Below, one piece after another: positions 14,021 through 21,656 of a stretch of 22,307 bases of DNA. This stretch comes from Planctomycetales bacterium (GTDB taxonomy: Bacteria > 4484-113 > JAFGCY01), in NCBI GenBank assembly GCA_024645305.1, contig JAHEFU010000015.1:1-22307 (forward strand). The letters run 5' to 3'. A model generated the notes under the pieces. It worked only from the letters and a program-made list of their open reading frames with translations. It was not told the DNA's origin and did no database searches. Both the position numbers and the translations under genes were made by a program. Position 1 is the first letter of the stretch. Each line of letters opens with the position of its first letter.

Positions 14021-14092
14021 ATGCAAAGGATTGTCAACGGAGAGCAGATCAGCATCTGGCCATTGCACCAGGTTACAGGAGAGAATAAATGA
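14021..14092 (+). CDS. 23-residue micro-ORF resembling an acetyltransferase N-terminus
   Basis: ATG 14021 starts MQRIVNGEQISIWPLHQVTG then ENK. IVNGEQISIWPL lines up with IVYTGERVRIRPF of array copy 2 and the DNA is similar over GGAGAGC and the following bases. The ORF begins one base after copy 8 and ends in an ATGA overlap with the permease start, so translating it could couple the array to the permease. It may be the retained 5' end of a ninth copy whose body was deleted, or a small coupling peptide. Its length equals that of the leader micro-ORF at 6726. Confidence 0.55.
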   Translation: MQRIVNGEQISIWPLHQVTGENK

Positions 14093-14943
14093 GTATCAAT
14101 CAACAGAGAGTGGAGGGCCGCGGCGGACGCTTCTGGCGTGAACTGTCAGCGATCCGGGCCTTCATCCTGCGCGATGTGGACCTCACCAAGCGCTACCTCG
14201 GCTGGGACATCGTCTGGCTGTTCTACAACCTGATCAACGCCGTGATCATCGGCCTGATTGGGATGTCCAGCGGCGCGCAGCCGCAGTATGCCGGGCAGCA
14301 GCCCTATGTGTTTTACCTCCTGATCGGCGCCATCATGTGGAGCTACCTCTCGGTGCTGTTTATCATCGTGGCCGAAACCGTGGCCTGGGAGCGCTGGGAA
14401 GGCACCCTGGAATACACCTTCATGGCGCCGATCCACCGCCTGACGCACCTGTTCGGTGTCTGCGCCTTCGCCGTGCTGTACGGGATTGTCAGAATCATCA
14501 TGATGATGGGCCTGCTCGTGTGGTTCTTCCACATTGACCTGAGCCATGCCAATATCCTGAGTGCGCTCGTGATCCTCGTGATCGGCAGTTTCGCGGTGGT
14601 CGGGCTGGGCCTGATCGCCGCCGTGCTGCCGCTGATCAGCCCGGAAAAGGGAGCGCAGGGCACGCACATCATCCTGGCAATCATCCTCCTGATCAGCGGG
14701 GTGTACTACCCGATCACGGTGCTGCCGGTCTGGCTGCAGCATGCGGCGATCGCCAGCCCGGCCTACTGGGCGCTCACCGCGCAGCGCAAGGCCCTGCTGG
14801 AAGGCACGCCATTGACGCAGCTGGGACCGGAGCTGCTGGGGCTCGTGATCACGGGCGCGATCTTCCTGCCGCTGGGCTACTACATCTTCCTGGCAGCGGA
14901 GAAGTATGCCAAGCGCACGGGCCTGCTGAAGCGAAGTGGCTGA
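14089..14943 (+). CDS. ABC-2 type transporter, permease
   Basis: This 284-residue integral membrane protein is the probable partner of the ATPase at 7778. About six hydrophobic helices are visible, for example VWLFYNLINAVIIGLIGM, FYLLIGAIMWSYLSVLFIIV, FAVLYGIVRIIMMMGLLVWF, VILVIGSFAVVGLGLIAAVL and LVITGAIFLPLGYYIFLAAE. Between helices 2 and 3 is the cytoplasmic coupling-type segment ERWEGTLEYTFMAPIHRLTH. The ABC-2 signature SGVYYPITVLPVWLQ precedes the last helix, which is followed by a basic tail KYAKRTGLLKRSG. ATG 14089 overlaps the micro-ORF stop, and AGGAGAG is upstream. Separation of the permease from its ATPase by nine acetyltransferase-like genes is not usual. Confidence 0.92.
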   Translation: MSINQQRVEGRGGRFWRELSAIRAFILRDVDLTKRYLGWDIVWLFYNLINAVIIGLIGMSSGAQPQYAGQQPYVFYLLIGAIMWSYLSVLFIIVAETVAWERWEGTLEYTFMAPIHRLTHLFGVCAFAVLYGIVRIIMMMGLLVWFFHIDLSHANILSALVILVIGSFAVVGLGLIAAVLPLISPEKGAQGTHIILAIILLISGVYYPITVLPVWLQHAAIASPAYWALTAQRKALLEGTPLTQLGPELLGLVITGAIFLPLGYYIFLAAEKYAKRTGLLKRSG

Positions 14944-14952
14944 TTGAGGAGG

Positions 14953-15033
14953 TTGCAGGTTGCAGGGTGCAGGGTGCAGGGTGCAGGGTGCAGGTTTGTT
15001 TACTGCAATCTGTAACCTGCTATCTGCAACCTG
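14953..15033 (+). repeat. Six TGCAGG heptamers with an inverted partner between two convergent genes
   Basis: Six tandem heptamers of [TG]TGCAGG fill 14953-14994 just after the permease stop. CAGGTTGCAG (14956-14965) recurs exactly inverted as CTGCAACCTG (15024-15033), one base before the minus-strand lipoprotein stop. The segment can fold into a long imperfect hairpin and may end transcription in both directions, though it has no T tract. Confidence 0.75.
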
Positions 15034-15034
15034 T

Positions 15035-16354
15035 TTACGGTAACACCGTGATGCCAGGCTGGCCCTTGTTGCTGATGTCATGCCAGAGCACTTCGCCGGC
15101 ATCCGTCGTGAACGATGTGACGACGACATCCGTGGACTCAAGGAATGACAGCGCATAAGTTCCCGGTTTGTCGCACTTGAGCTTCAGGTTGCAGAGCACT
15201 CCACTGCCGTACTGTGGAGTGAGCTGCGCTGCGGCCAGCGAGATTTCCATGTGGTGCAGGCCGCCGCCGGGCCCCGGCACTTCCTCCAGCCAGCTGTCGG
15301 GGTAGGTGAGGAAGAATGCATCCTCACTGGGCTGCAGCGCCCAGAAGCCGTCAACCGCCCACTTGTCCCCACCCTGGGCACCGGTATTGAAGCTGTCCGG
15401 CACATATGCAAACTCCACGGGGAACAACAGGGCCACACGTGCCGTCAACACAGCCTGCGACTGCGGGATCAGTCCCGTGCGCAGGGCCACCGTGAATTCC
15501 TCACCTGCGCTGACCGTGGACTTGGAGGGGATGGCATAGAGATGCAGCGGTTCATACTGGGAAGCCGGCACCACGCTGTAACTGAAGTCAAACGTACTGC
15601 TGCCCGCCGGATTGGCAACTGTCAGCGTCCCGCTGTAGTCGCCCAGGTTGGTGACGCTGAACTGCGGATTGGCCTGGCTGGACTGTGCAATGGACAGGCC
15701 GCCGCCGAACTGCCAGCTGTAGCTGTTCGCCGGATCGTCCTCCAGCAGGGCCTTGCAATTCGCTGCCGGCCCCACCGAGAAAACAGTGGGGCTGACGCGC
15801 TTCACGAAGGGCGGCGCCAGGCCTCCGGCAATCAGCCATTCCAGCTCGTCATACTCCTGGCAGACAACGGCAGTGAGGATCATCCCGCCTGTGCTGTGCT
15901 GCGCAGTGTACTCCAGTTCCTCGGCCCGGCCAAAGTCCCAGCGGTTCGTGGAGAAGTTGGCAATCCCCAGCCAGGCCCTGTCCCGGTCAAACCCGGGATC
16001 GAACTGCACAGTGGGCGTCTCCGCGGCAGCAGGCAGTTTCAGCCAGTAGAGTGCATATGCCAGCGGATCGAACTTGGCGGGAATGTAGCTCAAGCGCCCG
16101 GCACTGAGGCCGATGTTGCGGTAGGGCAGACCGGCTTCGAAGTCGACGGCCTGCTTCAGGTAGGCGCTTTGCGTCTCACTGGGCAGGCGCAGCAGTCGCG
16201 GTTCGGGCAGCTGGCCCATCACGCTGTCCTGCGGGCCGGCAACGGGCCCGGGAGAACTGTGCCGCTGTACTGGTGAGCCGGTGCAGGAAAGCACCGCAAG
16301 GCAGGTCGTTGCGCCCGCCACAGTCAGCATCAGTACCAGTTCCAGTCTGGACAT
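15035..16354 (-). CDS. Putative lipoprotein with Ig-like and cohesin-like segments
   Basis: The 439-residue product starts MSRLELVLMLTVAGATTCLA with a hydrophobic core and lipobox V-L-S-C (Cys24), so it is predicted to be a lipoprotein exposed in the periplasm or on the surface. A PKD/Ig-like strand pattern (SYSWQFGGGLSIAQSSQANP, then GDYSGTLTVANPAGSSTFDF) sits at about 225-285. The last 140 residues begin SKSTVSAGEEFTVALRTG and end with alternating strands, which resembles a cohesin-type beta sandwich, but no calcium or dockerin motif is seen. The ATG at 16354 is chosen over an upstream ATG at 16450. A promoter and AGGAG lie right before 16354, and only from there is there a signal peptide. 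The substrate or partner is unknown. Confidence 0.75.
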   Translation of the reverse strand: MSRLELVLMLTVAGATTCLAVLSCTGSPVQRHSSPGPVAGPQDSVMGQLPEPRLLRLPSETQSAYLKQAVDFEAGLPYRNIGLSAGRLSYIPAKFDPLAYALYWLKLPAAAETPTVQFDPGFDRDRAWLGIANFSTNRWDFGRAEELEYTAQHSTGGMILTAVVCQEYDELEWLIAGGLAPPFVKRVSPTVFSVGPAANCKALLEDDPANSYSWQFGGGLSIAQSSQANPQFSVTNLGDYSGTLTVANPAGSSTFDFSYSVVPASQYEPLHLYAIPSKSTVSAGEEFTVALRTGLIPQSQAVLTARVALLFPVEFAYVPDSFNTGAQGGDKWAVDGFWALQPSEDAFFLTYPDSWLEEVPGPGGGLHHMEISLAAAQLTPQYGSGVLCNLKLKCDKPGTYALSFLESTDVVVTSFTTDAGEVLWHDISNKGQPGITVLP

Positions 16355-16370
16355 CAGAACTCCTGCCCTA

Positions 16371-16399
16371 ATTATACAGAAACAGGCCAGACACTGCAA
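16371..16399 (-). promoter_or_regulatory. Sigma-70-type promoter of the Ig-like lipoprotein
   Basis: On the minus strand TTGCAG (16399-16394), a 17-base spacer and TATAAT (16376-16371) give a near-consensus promoter in the 70-base gap behind the MscS gene. The start site would be near 16364, leaving a leader of about 10 bases that starts at the AGGAG ribosome-binding site. It shows that the lipoprotein can be expressed apart from the mscS pair. Confidence 0.65.
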
Positions 16400-16424
16400 A
16401 TGCGGGCCGTGCGGGAGCGCTTGC

Positions 16425-17651
16425 TCAGGCCTGCGGTCCGGAGCGGTCACTGACCGTCAGGCGTTTCAGTCCCGGGCTGTCCTCCAGGTAGATGCTGCGG
16501 CTGGGGAAGGCGAAGCCCGCGCCGATCCCGTCCATCGCGCGGCGGATCTTCAGGAGCAGGCCCTCCTTGATGCGCATGTAGGCCTCGATGTCCGGAGTAT
16601 CCGCAAACACGTTGACAAGGATGTCCTGGCTGGACGCGCCGAAGGCATCGAAGTAGACCCAGCCCATATCCCGCACAAGGCCCTCGTGTTCGGCGGTGAT
16701 GGCGCGGATGGCCGCCAGGGCGCGCTCCAGCATCTCGGCATCATGGCTGTAGAGCAGCCCCACGGCGAAGCGGATGTTGCGGATCGGACTCTCCGTGATA
16801 TTGACAATCTCGGAGTCCGCCACGGTGGCATTCGGCACGGTGACAATGTTGCTGTCCAGCTGGCGGATGCGCGTGGAGCGCACGCCGATCTTCTCCACCC
16901 AGCCTTCGGTATCCCCCAGGCTGATGTAATCACCGACCTTGTAGGGCCGGTCGGCGAAGATCACGATCGTGCCGAAGATGTTGGCAATGCTGTTCTGGGC
17001 CGCGAAGGCGAAGGCCAGGCCGCCGATCCCGAGGCCGGCCAGCAGGGCCCCGGCGTTGTAGCCCCAGATCTGGATCAGGAGCACGGCGGCGAAGACCCCG
17101 ATGCTGATCTTCAGGGCATCCTTGAGCAGCGGCCGCAGCTGCTTGTACAGTTCCGCGTGCTCCTGCGCGAAGCGGGTACGCCCGATCAGGCGGATCTGCA
17201 GTGACAGCAGCGCATAGCTCAGCTGCGCGGCGAACACCAGCGCCACGGTCATCCAGCCACGCAGGGCGAAGACGTTCCAGTCCAGCGGCTTCTGGGGCAG
17301 GTTGAGCAGCGTCACGCCGACGAAGATCGCCAGCAGCAACAGCGTGTCACCAACCAGTTTGAAGATGATAGCCGCAAACGGGCGCTGCTCCATCTCGCCT
17401 TCGTCGTCAACATCCAGCAGCCGGGCGGCACCCTTCAGCAGCATCAGGCGGACGAGCAGCATCAACAGCAGCAGGCCGACCACTATGGCAACATTGATCA
17501 GGCTGATTCCGCCCGAGGAGGGATCGCTCAGCGGCAGCCAGTTTGACATCCAGCCCCTGAGGGCGTCGCCGGACTGACTGATCGCCTCACTGACGGCGTT
17601 GACTGAGTCCGCCGCCACATCCGGACTTGCGGAATTCTGTTGCAGCATCAT
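16425..17651 (-). CDS. MscS-family mechanosensitive ion channel (second of pair)
   Basis: The 408-residue inner-membrane channel is likely to release solutes on hypo-osmotic shock. Three to five hydrophobic helices cover the first 190 residues (for example INVAIVVGLLLLMLLVRLML). The pore helix ALLAGLGIGGLAFAFAAQNS leads to IANIFGTIVIFADRPYKVGD, the classic MscS TM3-beta boundary. The beta domain has GWVEKIGVRSTRIR and IVTVPNATVAD, and the C-terminal alpha/beta domain ends with GAGFAFPSRSIYLED. Its ATG overlaps the stop of the upstream mscS gene (ATGA, 17651-17648), so the two are translationally coupled, and GGAG lies 8 bases upstream. They may form separate or mixed heptamers. Confidence 0.93.
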   Translation of the reverse strand: MMLQQNSASPDVAADSVNAVSEAISQSGDALRGWMSNWLPLSDPSSGGISLINVAIVVGLLLLMLLVRLMLLKGAARLLDVDDEGEMEQRPFAAIIFKLVGDTLLLLAIFVGVTLLNLPQKPLDWNVFALRGWMTVALVFAAQLSYALLSLQIRLIGRTRFAQEHAELYKQLRPLLKDALKISIGVFAAVLLIQIWGYNAGALLAGLGIGGLAFAFAAQNSIANIFGTIVIFADRPYKVGDYISLGDTEGWVEKIGVRSTRIRQLDSNIVTVPNATVADSEIVNITESPIRNIRFAVGLLYSHDAEMLERALAAIRAITAEHEGLVRDMGWVYFDAFGASSQDILVNVFADTPDIEAYMRIKEGLLLKIRRAMDGIGAGFAFPSRSIYLEDSPGLKRLTVSDRSGPQA

Positions 17652-18904
17652 TCAGGCTTCTCCATTCCGGTGGTTTGGGCACCAGATTGTTCTCCCCTGG
17701 TGAGGGCTGCCGACGACCCGGTCTGCTTCATTTCCACCTGGTATTCCACGGCAGTCGGGAAGGCGAACTCCAGACCCAGCTCGTCAAAGCGCCGGCGGAT
17801 ATCCAGCAGCAGATGATGCCTCACCCGCTGGAATTCCTGGAAGTCGGCACTCCTGGTGAAGCACTGCAGCAGGATGTCCTGGCTGTAGGCCCCGAAACCC
17901 GTGAACCAGGCCCAGAAGGTCTCCGGTTCAATGTCATCGCGGGCTGCCATCAGTTCCAGCAGGGCATCCACCGCGGCCTGCATCTGCTCCGGAGTTGTGT
18001 CATAGACCAGCCCGATCGAGAAGCGGATGCGACGCTTATTCATGAGCGTCAGGTTGAAGACCTTCTCATTGGCAGCGAACTTGTTGGGTACGCTGACCAG
18101 GGTGCGGTCAAACATGCGGATGCGGGTTGAACGCACGCCGATCTCCTCCACCGTGCCTTCCACTTCATTCATCACTACATGGTCCCCGGCTTTGTAGGGG
18201 TGGTCACTCCAGACCACCATCGTGCCAAGGATGTTCGCTATGAAGTCCTGGGCTGCGAAGGCCACGGCCAGGCCACCGATGCCGACTCCGGCCAGCATCG
18301 TGGTGGCGTTGTAGCCCCAGACCTGCACTCCGAGGAAGACCACCATCAGGATCACGGTGACTTTCAGCAGATCACGCATAAGCGGCAGGACCTGCAGCTG
18401 ATCATTTCGGTTGATGCGCATAGACCTGAACATCATGCGCTTGATGATGAATTCAACCGTCTTGACAGCCAGCCAGGCGAAGTAGGCCAGGCCGCAGCTG
18501 AGATAGAACTGCCAGAGCCACAGCTCCCAGTTGAGGGGGCGGCGGGGCATTTCGATCACGGCAAAGGCATAGAACAGTGCGAACATCACCACGCCCGCAC
18601 TGATGTAGCGCATCAAAAGCACCCAGAAGCTGTCCTGCCAGTCCCCCTGTGTATCCTGACTGACCCGGTGCAACACCCGGCCAACAGTCCAGACCAGGAA
18701 CCAGCGCAGCGCAAAGGCCAGCAGCAGCCCGCAGATGCCGAACAGCAGCTCGCTCAGGTTGACACCGACGAGTTCCGTTTCCCCGCCCTCTATGGGCAGG
18801 GTGGAATTGATCGTGCGGTGGAACTCCCCGCCGATGTCCGCGAGGCTTCGCGCAAGTTCCTGCATCTGGTTCGATTTCAGCAGCATGGCTGCCAGGTGAA
18901 TCAT
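17648..18904 (-). CDS. MscS-family mechanosensitive ion channel (first of pair)
   Basis: The 418-residue channel has the same layout as its neighbour: hydrophobic helices in LLFGICGLLLAFALRWFLVW, YISAGVVMFALFYAFAVI and VILMVVFLGVQVWGYN, the pore helix TMLAGVGIGGLAVAFAAQDF, HPYKAGDHVVMNEVEGTVEE, IGVRSTRIRMFDRTLVSVPN and the terminal LGLEFAFPTAVEY. A disordered tail of about 30 residues follows. ATG 18904 is preferred over the far-upstream ATG at 19054, because residues before it are Pro/Arg-rich and non-homologous and CATAAT sits only 6 bases upstream. There is no clear Shine-Dalgarno. Its FDRTLVSVPNK block equals that of the third MscS gene at the right edge, so these two are the closer pair. 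Confidence 0.92.
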   Translation of the reverse strand: MIHLAAMLLKSNQMQELARSLADIGGEFHRTINSTLPIEGGETELVGVNLSELLFGICGLLLAFALRWFLVWTVGRVLHRVSQDTQGDWQDSFWVLLMRYISAGVVMFALFYAFAVIEMPRRPLNWELWLWQFYLSCGLAYFAWLAVKTVEFIIKRMMFRSMRINRNDQLQVLPLMRDLLKVTVILMVVFLGVQVWGYNATTMLAGVGIGGLAVAFAAQDFIANILGTMVVWSDHPYKAGDHVVMNEVEGTVEEIGVRSTRIRMFDRTLVSVPNKFAANEKVFNLTLMNKRRIRFSIGLVYDTTPEQMQAAVDALLELMAARDDIEPETFWAWFTGFGAYSQDILLQCFTRSADFQEFQRVRHHLLLDIRRRFDELGLEFAFPTAVEYQVEMKQTGSSAALTRGEQSGAQTTGMEKPE

Positions 18905-18910
18905 GCACCT

Positions 18911-18916
18911 ATTATG
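18911..18916 (-). promoter_or_regulatory. -10 box (CATAAT) of the mscS pair
   Basis: CATAAT on the minus strand is followed by 6 bases and then ATG 18904, so the start site would coincide with the A of ATG. No -35 of quality is visible. The rest of the 267-base gap to the next + gene holds no ORF that I can support. A TATGAT at 19108-19113 could be the -10 of the permease pair. Confidence 0.4.
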
Positions 18917-19171
18917 CAATACACCGGGGCGGTCCGCCCTGACCTGCATTGCGTTAATCGGCCCAGCCATCCCTGGGAAGCGTGTTGGACGGTCTGGCTG
19001 CCGCCGGCCAGGCTGCTGATGCCACGGAGAGGTTATGCAGGACAGGGCAGACATCCGACTTGTTTGTCCGGGGCAGGCCCAAATGAAACAATCCCGGCTC
19101 TCTCGGATATGATTTAAAGGTATGGGCGGCGCTGATGGCCGTCCGCTGTTCGACGGGCCGGCTGGGTAAAC

Positions 19172-20389
19172 ATGATCATCCTGGAAGTCATCCGCATGGC
19201 AGTGCGCGGAGTGCGCGCCAATCTGCTGCGCTCACTGCTGACAACGCTGGGCATCGCGGTCGGTGTGGGCTGCGTCGTGACTTTGATCGCCTACAGTTCA
19301 GGCAACACAAAGCAGTTACTGGAACAGTTCGACAGCTTCGGCACCAAGTCCATCAGTGTCAGCGTCGGCGGCTGGAACGGAGAGGGCGAGATGGATCTGG
19401 AAGATGTCCAGGCCCTGCGTGAGCAGGTGGATGTGCTGGAGACCATCGCCGGAGTCGTGGAGCTTGGAGCTGTGGACCTGGACTTCAACGGCGCAGTCAA
19501 AGCCGGTGTCAACCTGGCTGCCGCGGAGACACAGTTCTTTGAGATGCGCACGAGCGAGCTGCAAAGTGGCAATTTCTACAGCATCAGCGACGATCTGAAT
19601 CTGGCCTCTGTCTGTGTGATCGGTTCAAATGTGAAGGACGAACTGTTCATGAACCGCAGTCCGCTGGGGCAGACCCTGCTGATCGAGGGCAAGCCCTTCA
19701 CGGTGATCGGTGTGCTTGCCAAGAAGGATGAGGGTGGCCATGGCGGGAACAATGACACTCTCATGGTTCCGCCGAATACGGCCGCAGTGGAGTTTCCACT
19801 GCGGGAATCCAGAGTCAATGCCTCTGCGGAAGTCAAGGATGTGAAGTACCTTGACTATGCGGAAATGCGCATCCGCGAAATCCTGAACGATCGCCATCCG
19901 GAATTCCTGCTGATGGCCAGCAAGGGCTCTGATCCCGTGAATATCTGGGTCTTCAACGACTGGCTCAAACGCCGGACGGCAGCTGCCAACTCCATGTCAC
20001 GTTTCCTGCTGGTGATCGGCATCCTCTGCCTGACGATCGGGGCGGTCGGCGTGATGAACATCATGCTTGTCGCCGTGGAGGAACGCACACTGGAGATCGG
20101 TCTGCGCAAGGCCCTCGGAGCCACCCGGCTGGTGATCATCGGCCAGTTCCTCAGTGAAGCCCTGATCGTCTGTCTCAGTGGCGGTGCCATCGGCCTCGGG
20201 GTAGCCGTGATCGCCTGTGAGAAGATGGCCGCCATGCCGGATGAGGCAAACGTTCCCGACCCGCTGCTGAGCCAGCAGCTGATGGTCGGCGCAATCCTCG
20301 TGTCCCTGGTGATTGCCCTGGCATCCGGCACCTGGCCGGCGGTGCTGGCTTCATCAACCGATCCGATCGAATCACTTACCTACGAATAA
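19172..20389 (+). CDS. MacB/FtsX-type ABC transporter permease (first of pair)
   Basis: The 405-residue membrane protein has the type VII ABC permease layout. It has a cytoplasmic start MIILEVIRMAVRGVRANLLR, TM1 (about 20-42, LLTTLGIAVGVGCVVTLIAY), and a periplasmic MacB core domain of about 230 residues. Three C-terminal helices around MNIMLVAVEERTLEIGLRKA then LGATRLVIIGQFLSEA complete the FtsX domain. It ends ASSTDPIESLTYE. Such proteins use ATP hydrolysis to move substrates within the periplasm (LolCDE, MacB) or to signal. No ATPase gene is next to it here. ATG 19172 has only a weak ribosome-binding site. The second permease starts 2 bases after its stop. Confidence 0.92.
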   Translation: MIILEVIRMAVRGVRANLLRSLLTTLGIAVGVGCVVTLIAYSSGNTKQLLEQFDSFGTKSISVSVGGWNGEGEMDLEDVQALREQVDVLETIAGVVELGAVDLDFNGAVKAGVNLAAAETQFFEMRTSELQSGNFYSISDDLNLASVCVIGSNVKDELFMNRSPLGQTLLIEGKPFTVIGVLAKKDEGGHGGNNDTLMVPPNTAAVEFPLRESRVNASAEVKDVKYLDYAEMRIREILNDRHPEFLLMASKGSDPVNIWVFNDWLKRRTAAANSMSRFLLVIGILCLTIGAVGVMNIMLVAVEERTLEIGLRKALGATRLVIIGQFLSEALIVCLSGGAIGLGVAVIACEKMAAMPDEANVPDPLLSQQLMVGAILVSLVIALASGTWPAVLASSTDPIESLTYE

Positions 20390-20391
20390 GC

Positions 20392-21639
20392 ATGTCCATT
20401 CTCGAGATCATGATTGCCTGCTTGAAGGCCCTCCGTGCAAGATGGCACCGCAGCCTGCTGACCGTCCTCGGTGTGGTGGTCGGTGTCGGCACCGTCGTGC
20501 TGCTGCTGGCCTATGGCGCTGGCCAGAAGGCGGAACTGCTGGCCCGCTACGAGGACTGGGGATCCAACGAGATCCAGGTCAACATCCGCGGTCGCTGGGG
20601 TCGGGGTAACTGGACATCCCAGCGTGAGCGCCTGACCCCCGGGGACATGGATGCGATCCTGCGGGAATGCACCGCGGTCTCCCGCGCGGAACCCGTGGTT
20701 GACATTGACACTTCCGTCAGGCTCGGGGCTTACCTGCTGGAGAATGTGGAGATCCTCGGCGTGGGTCCGGACTACTTCGACATCCTCGGAGAGGAAATGG
20801 AAACCGGGGAACCCTTCGGTGCCGAGGAAAACGTCTTGCGGGAACGGGTCTGCATCATCAACAAGACCATGCAGAAGGAGCTGTTCTTCGGCGCTCCGGC
20901 GCTCGGCCAGTTCATCAGCATCGGCGGCCGGCGCTTCCGCATCGTTGCCACTGTTGACTACGAGGAGGGCCGGCGGCCGGAACCCAGCGCCTTCATCCCG
21001 TACCTGACCTTCACCGACCGCACATTCATCGACCAGCGCGGCCTGGACACCATTGTCATCAGCGCCGTCAGCAGCAAGCATGTAAAACTGGCGGCAACCC
21101 AGATCGAGGAGCTGCTCTACCTGCGCCATCCGCGCATCGAGAAGCCGGATGAAAGCGAGATCCGCGGCTGGTGGGACAAACCGATCCGCGTGATGTACTC
21201 CGAGGAACTGCGCAGCCAGCGCGAGGCCACGGCGGACAGCTTCGGCCAGTTCCTCGCGGTGATCGGCTTCCTGTCGCTGCTGATTGGCGGCGTGGGCGTG
21301 ATGAACATCATGCTGGTCACGGTACACCAGCGCACATCGGAAATCGGCCTGCGCAAGGCCCTGGGAGCACGGCGGCGGGATATCCTGCGCCAGTTCCTCG
21401 CTGAGGCAGTCTTCATCAGTTTCAGCGGCGGGCTGATCGGCCTGGGAGCCGCCTGGTTCGGAGCACAGATCCTGGCCAACATGCCCGATGACGCCCAGGT
21501 GCCGGATCCGGTGATCAGCCCGTTCATCATCTTCATCGCCTTCGCGGTGACGGTCGGCACAGGTGTGTTCTTCGGCTTCTACCCCGCCCTTCAGGCATCC
21601 CGGCTGGATCCGATCGAAGCCCTGCGCACCGGGCGCTGA
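20392..21639 (+). CDS. MacB/FtsX-type ABC transporter permease (second of pair)
   Basis: This 415-residue paralogue of the previous gene starts MSILEIMIACLKALRARWHR. It has TM1 LTVLGVVVGVGTVVLLLAYG, a periplasmic core of about 240 residues with the conserved VEILGVGPDYFDIL and IINKTMQKELFFG, and an FtsX domain with MNIMLVTVHQRTSEIGLRKA and LGARRRDILRQFLAEAVFIS. It ends PALQASRLDPIEALRTGR. Two different permeases encoded side by side suggest a heterodimer like LolC/LolE. The ATPase and any MacA-like adaptor must lie outside the window, if present. The stop lies within a hairpin shared with the convergent mscS gene. Confidence 0.93.
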   Translation: MSILEIMIACLKALRARWHRSLLTVLGVVVGVGTVVLLLAYGAGQKAELLARYEDWGSNEIQVNIRGRWGRGNWTSQRERLTPGDMDAILRECTAVSRAEPVVDIDTSVRLGAYLLENVEILGVGPDYFDILGEEMETGEPFGAEENVLRERVCIINKTMQKELFFGAPALGQFISIGGRRFRIVATVDYEEGRRPEPSAFIPYLTFTDRTFIDQRGLDTIVISAVSSKHVKLAATQIEELLYLRHPRIEKPDESEIRGWWDKPIRVMYSEELRSQREATADSFGQFLAVIGFLSLLIGGVGVMNIMLVTVHQRTSEIGLRKALGARRRDILRQFLAEAVFISFSGGLIGLGAAWFGAQILANMPDDAQVPDPVISPFIIFIAFAVTVGTGVFFGFYPALQASRLDPIEALRTGR

Positions 21640-21656
21640 GCTGCGGCCGGCTCAGC
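21635..21656. terminator. Hairpin spanning the stops of two convergent genes
   Basis: GCTGAGC (21635-21641) pairs with GCTCAGC (21650-21656) around an 8-base GC-rich loop. The left arm contains the permease TGA and the right arm the TCA (TGA on the minus strand) of the third mscS gene. Only 12 bases separate the two stops. It is a compact two-way 3'-end structure without T tracts. Confidence 0.45.

Noticed and set aside
14953..14994. Possible CRISPR-like array
   Set aside because: The units are contiguous heptamers without spacers, so it is a simple tandem repeat.
14146..15156. 336-codon minus-strand frame opposite the ABC-2 permease
   Set aside because: It is His/Gln/Asp-rich antisense of membrane helices and runs through the heptamer repeat. 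No family signature is seen.
15251..17204. Long + strand frames opposite the lipoprotein and the MscS gene (to 16276 and from 16281)
   Set aside because: Antisense of genes with signal peptide, lipobox and MscS motifs. No start signals.
18179..19117. 312-codon + strand frame opposite the first MscS gene
   Set aside because: Asp/His/Gln-rich antisense of membrane helices, with no support of its own.
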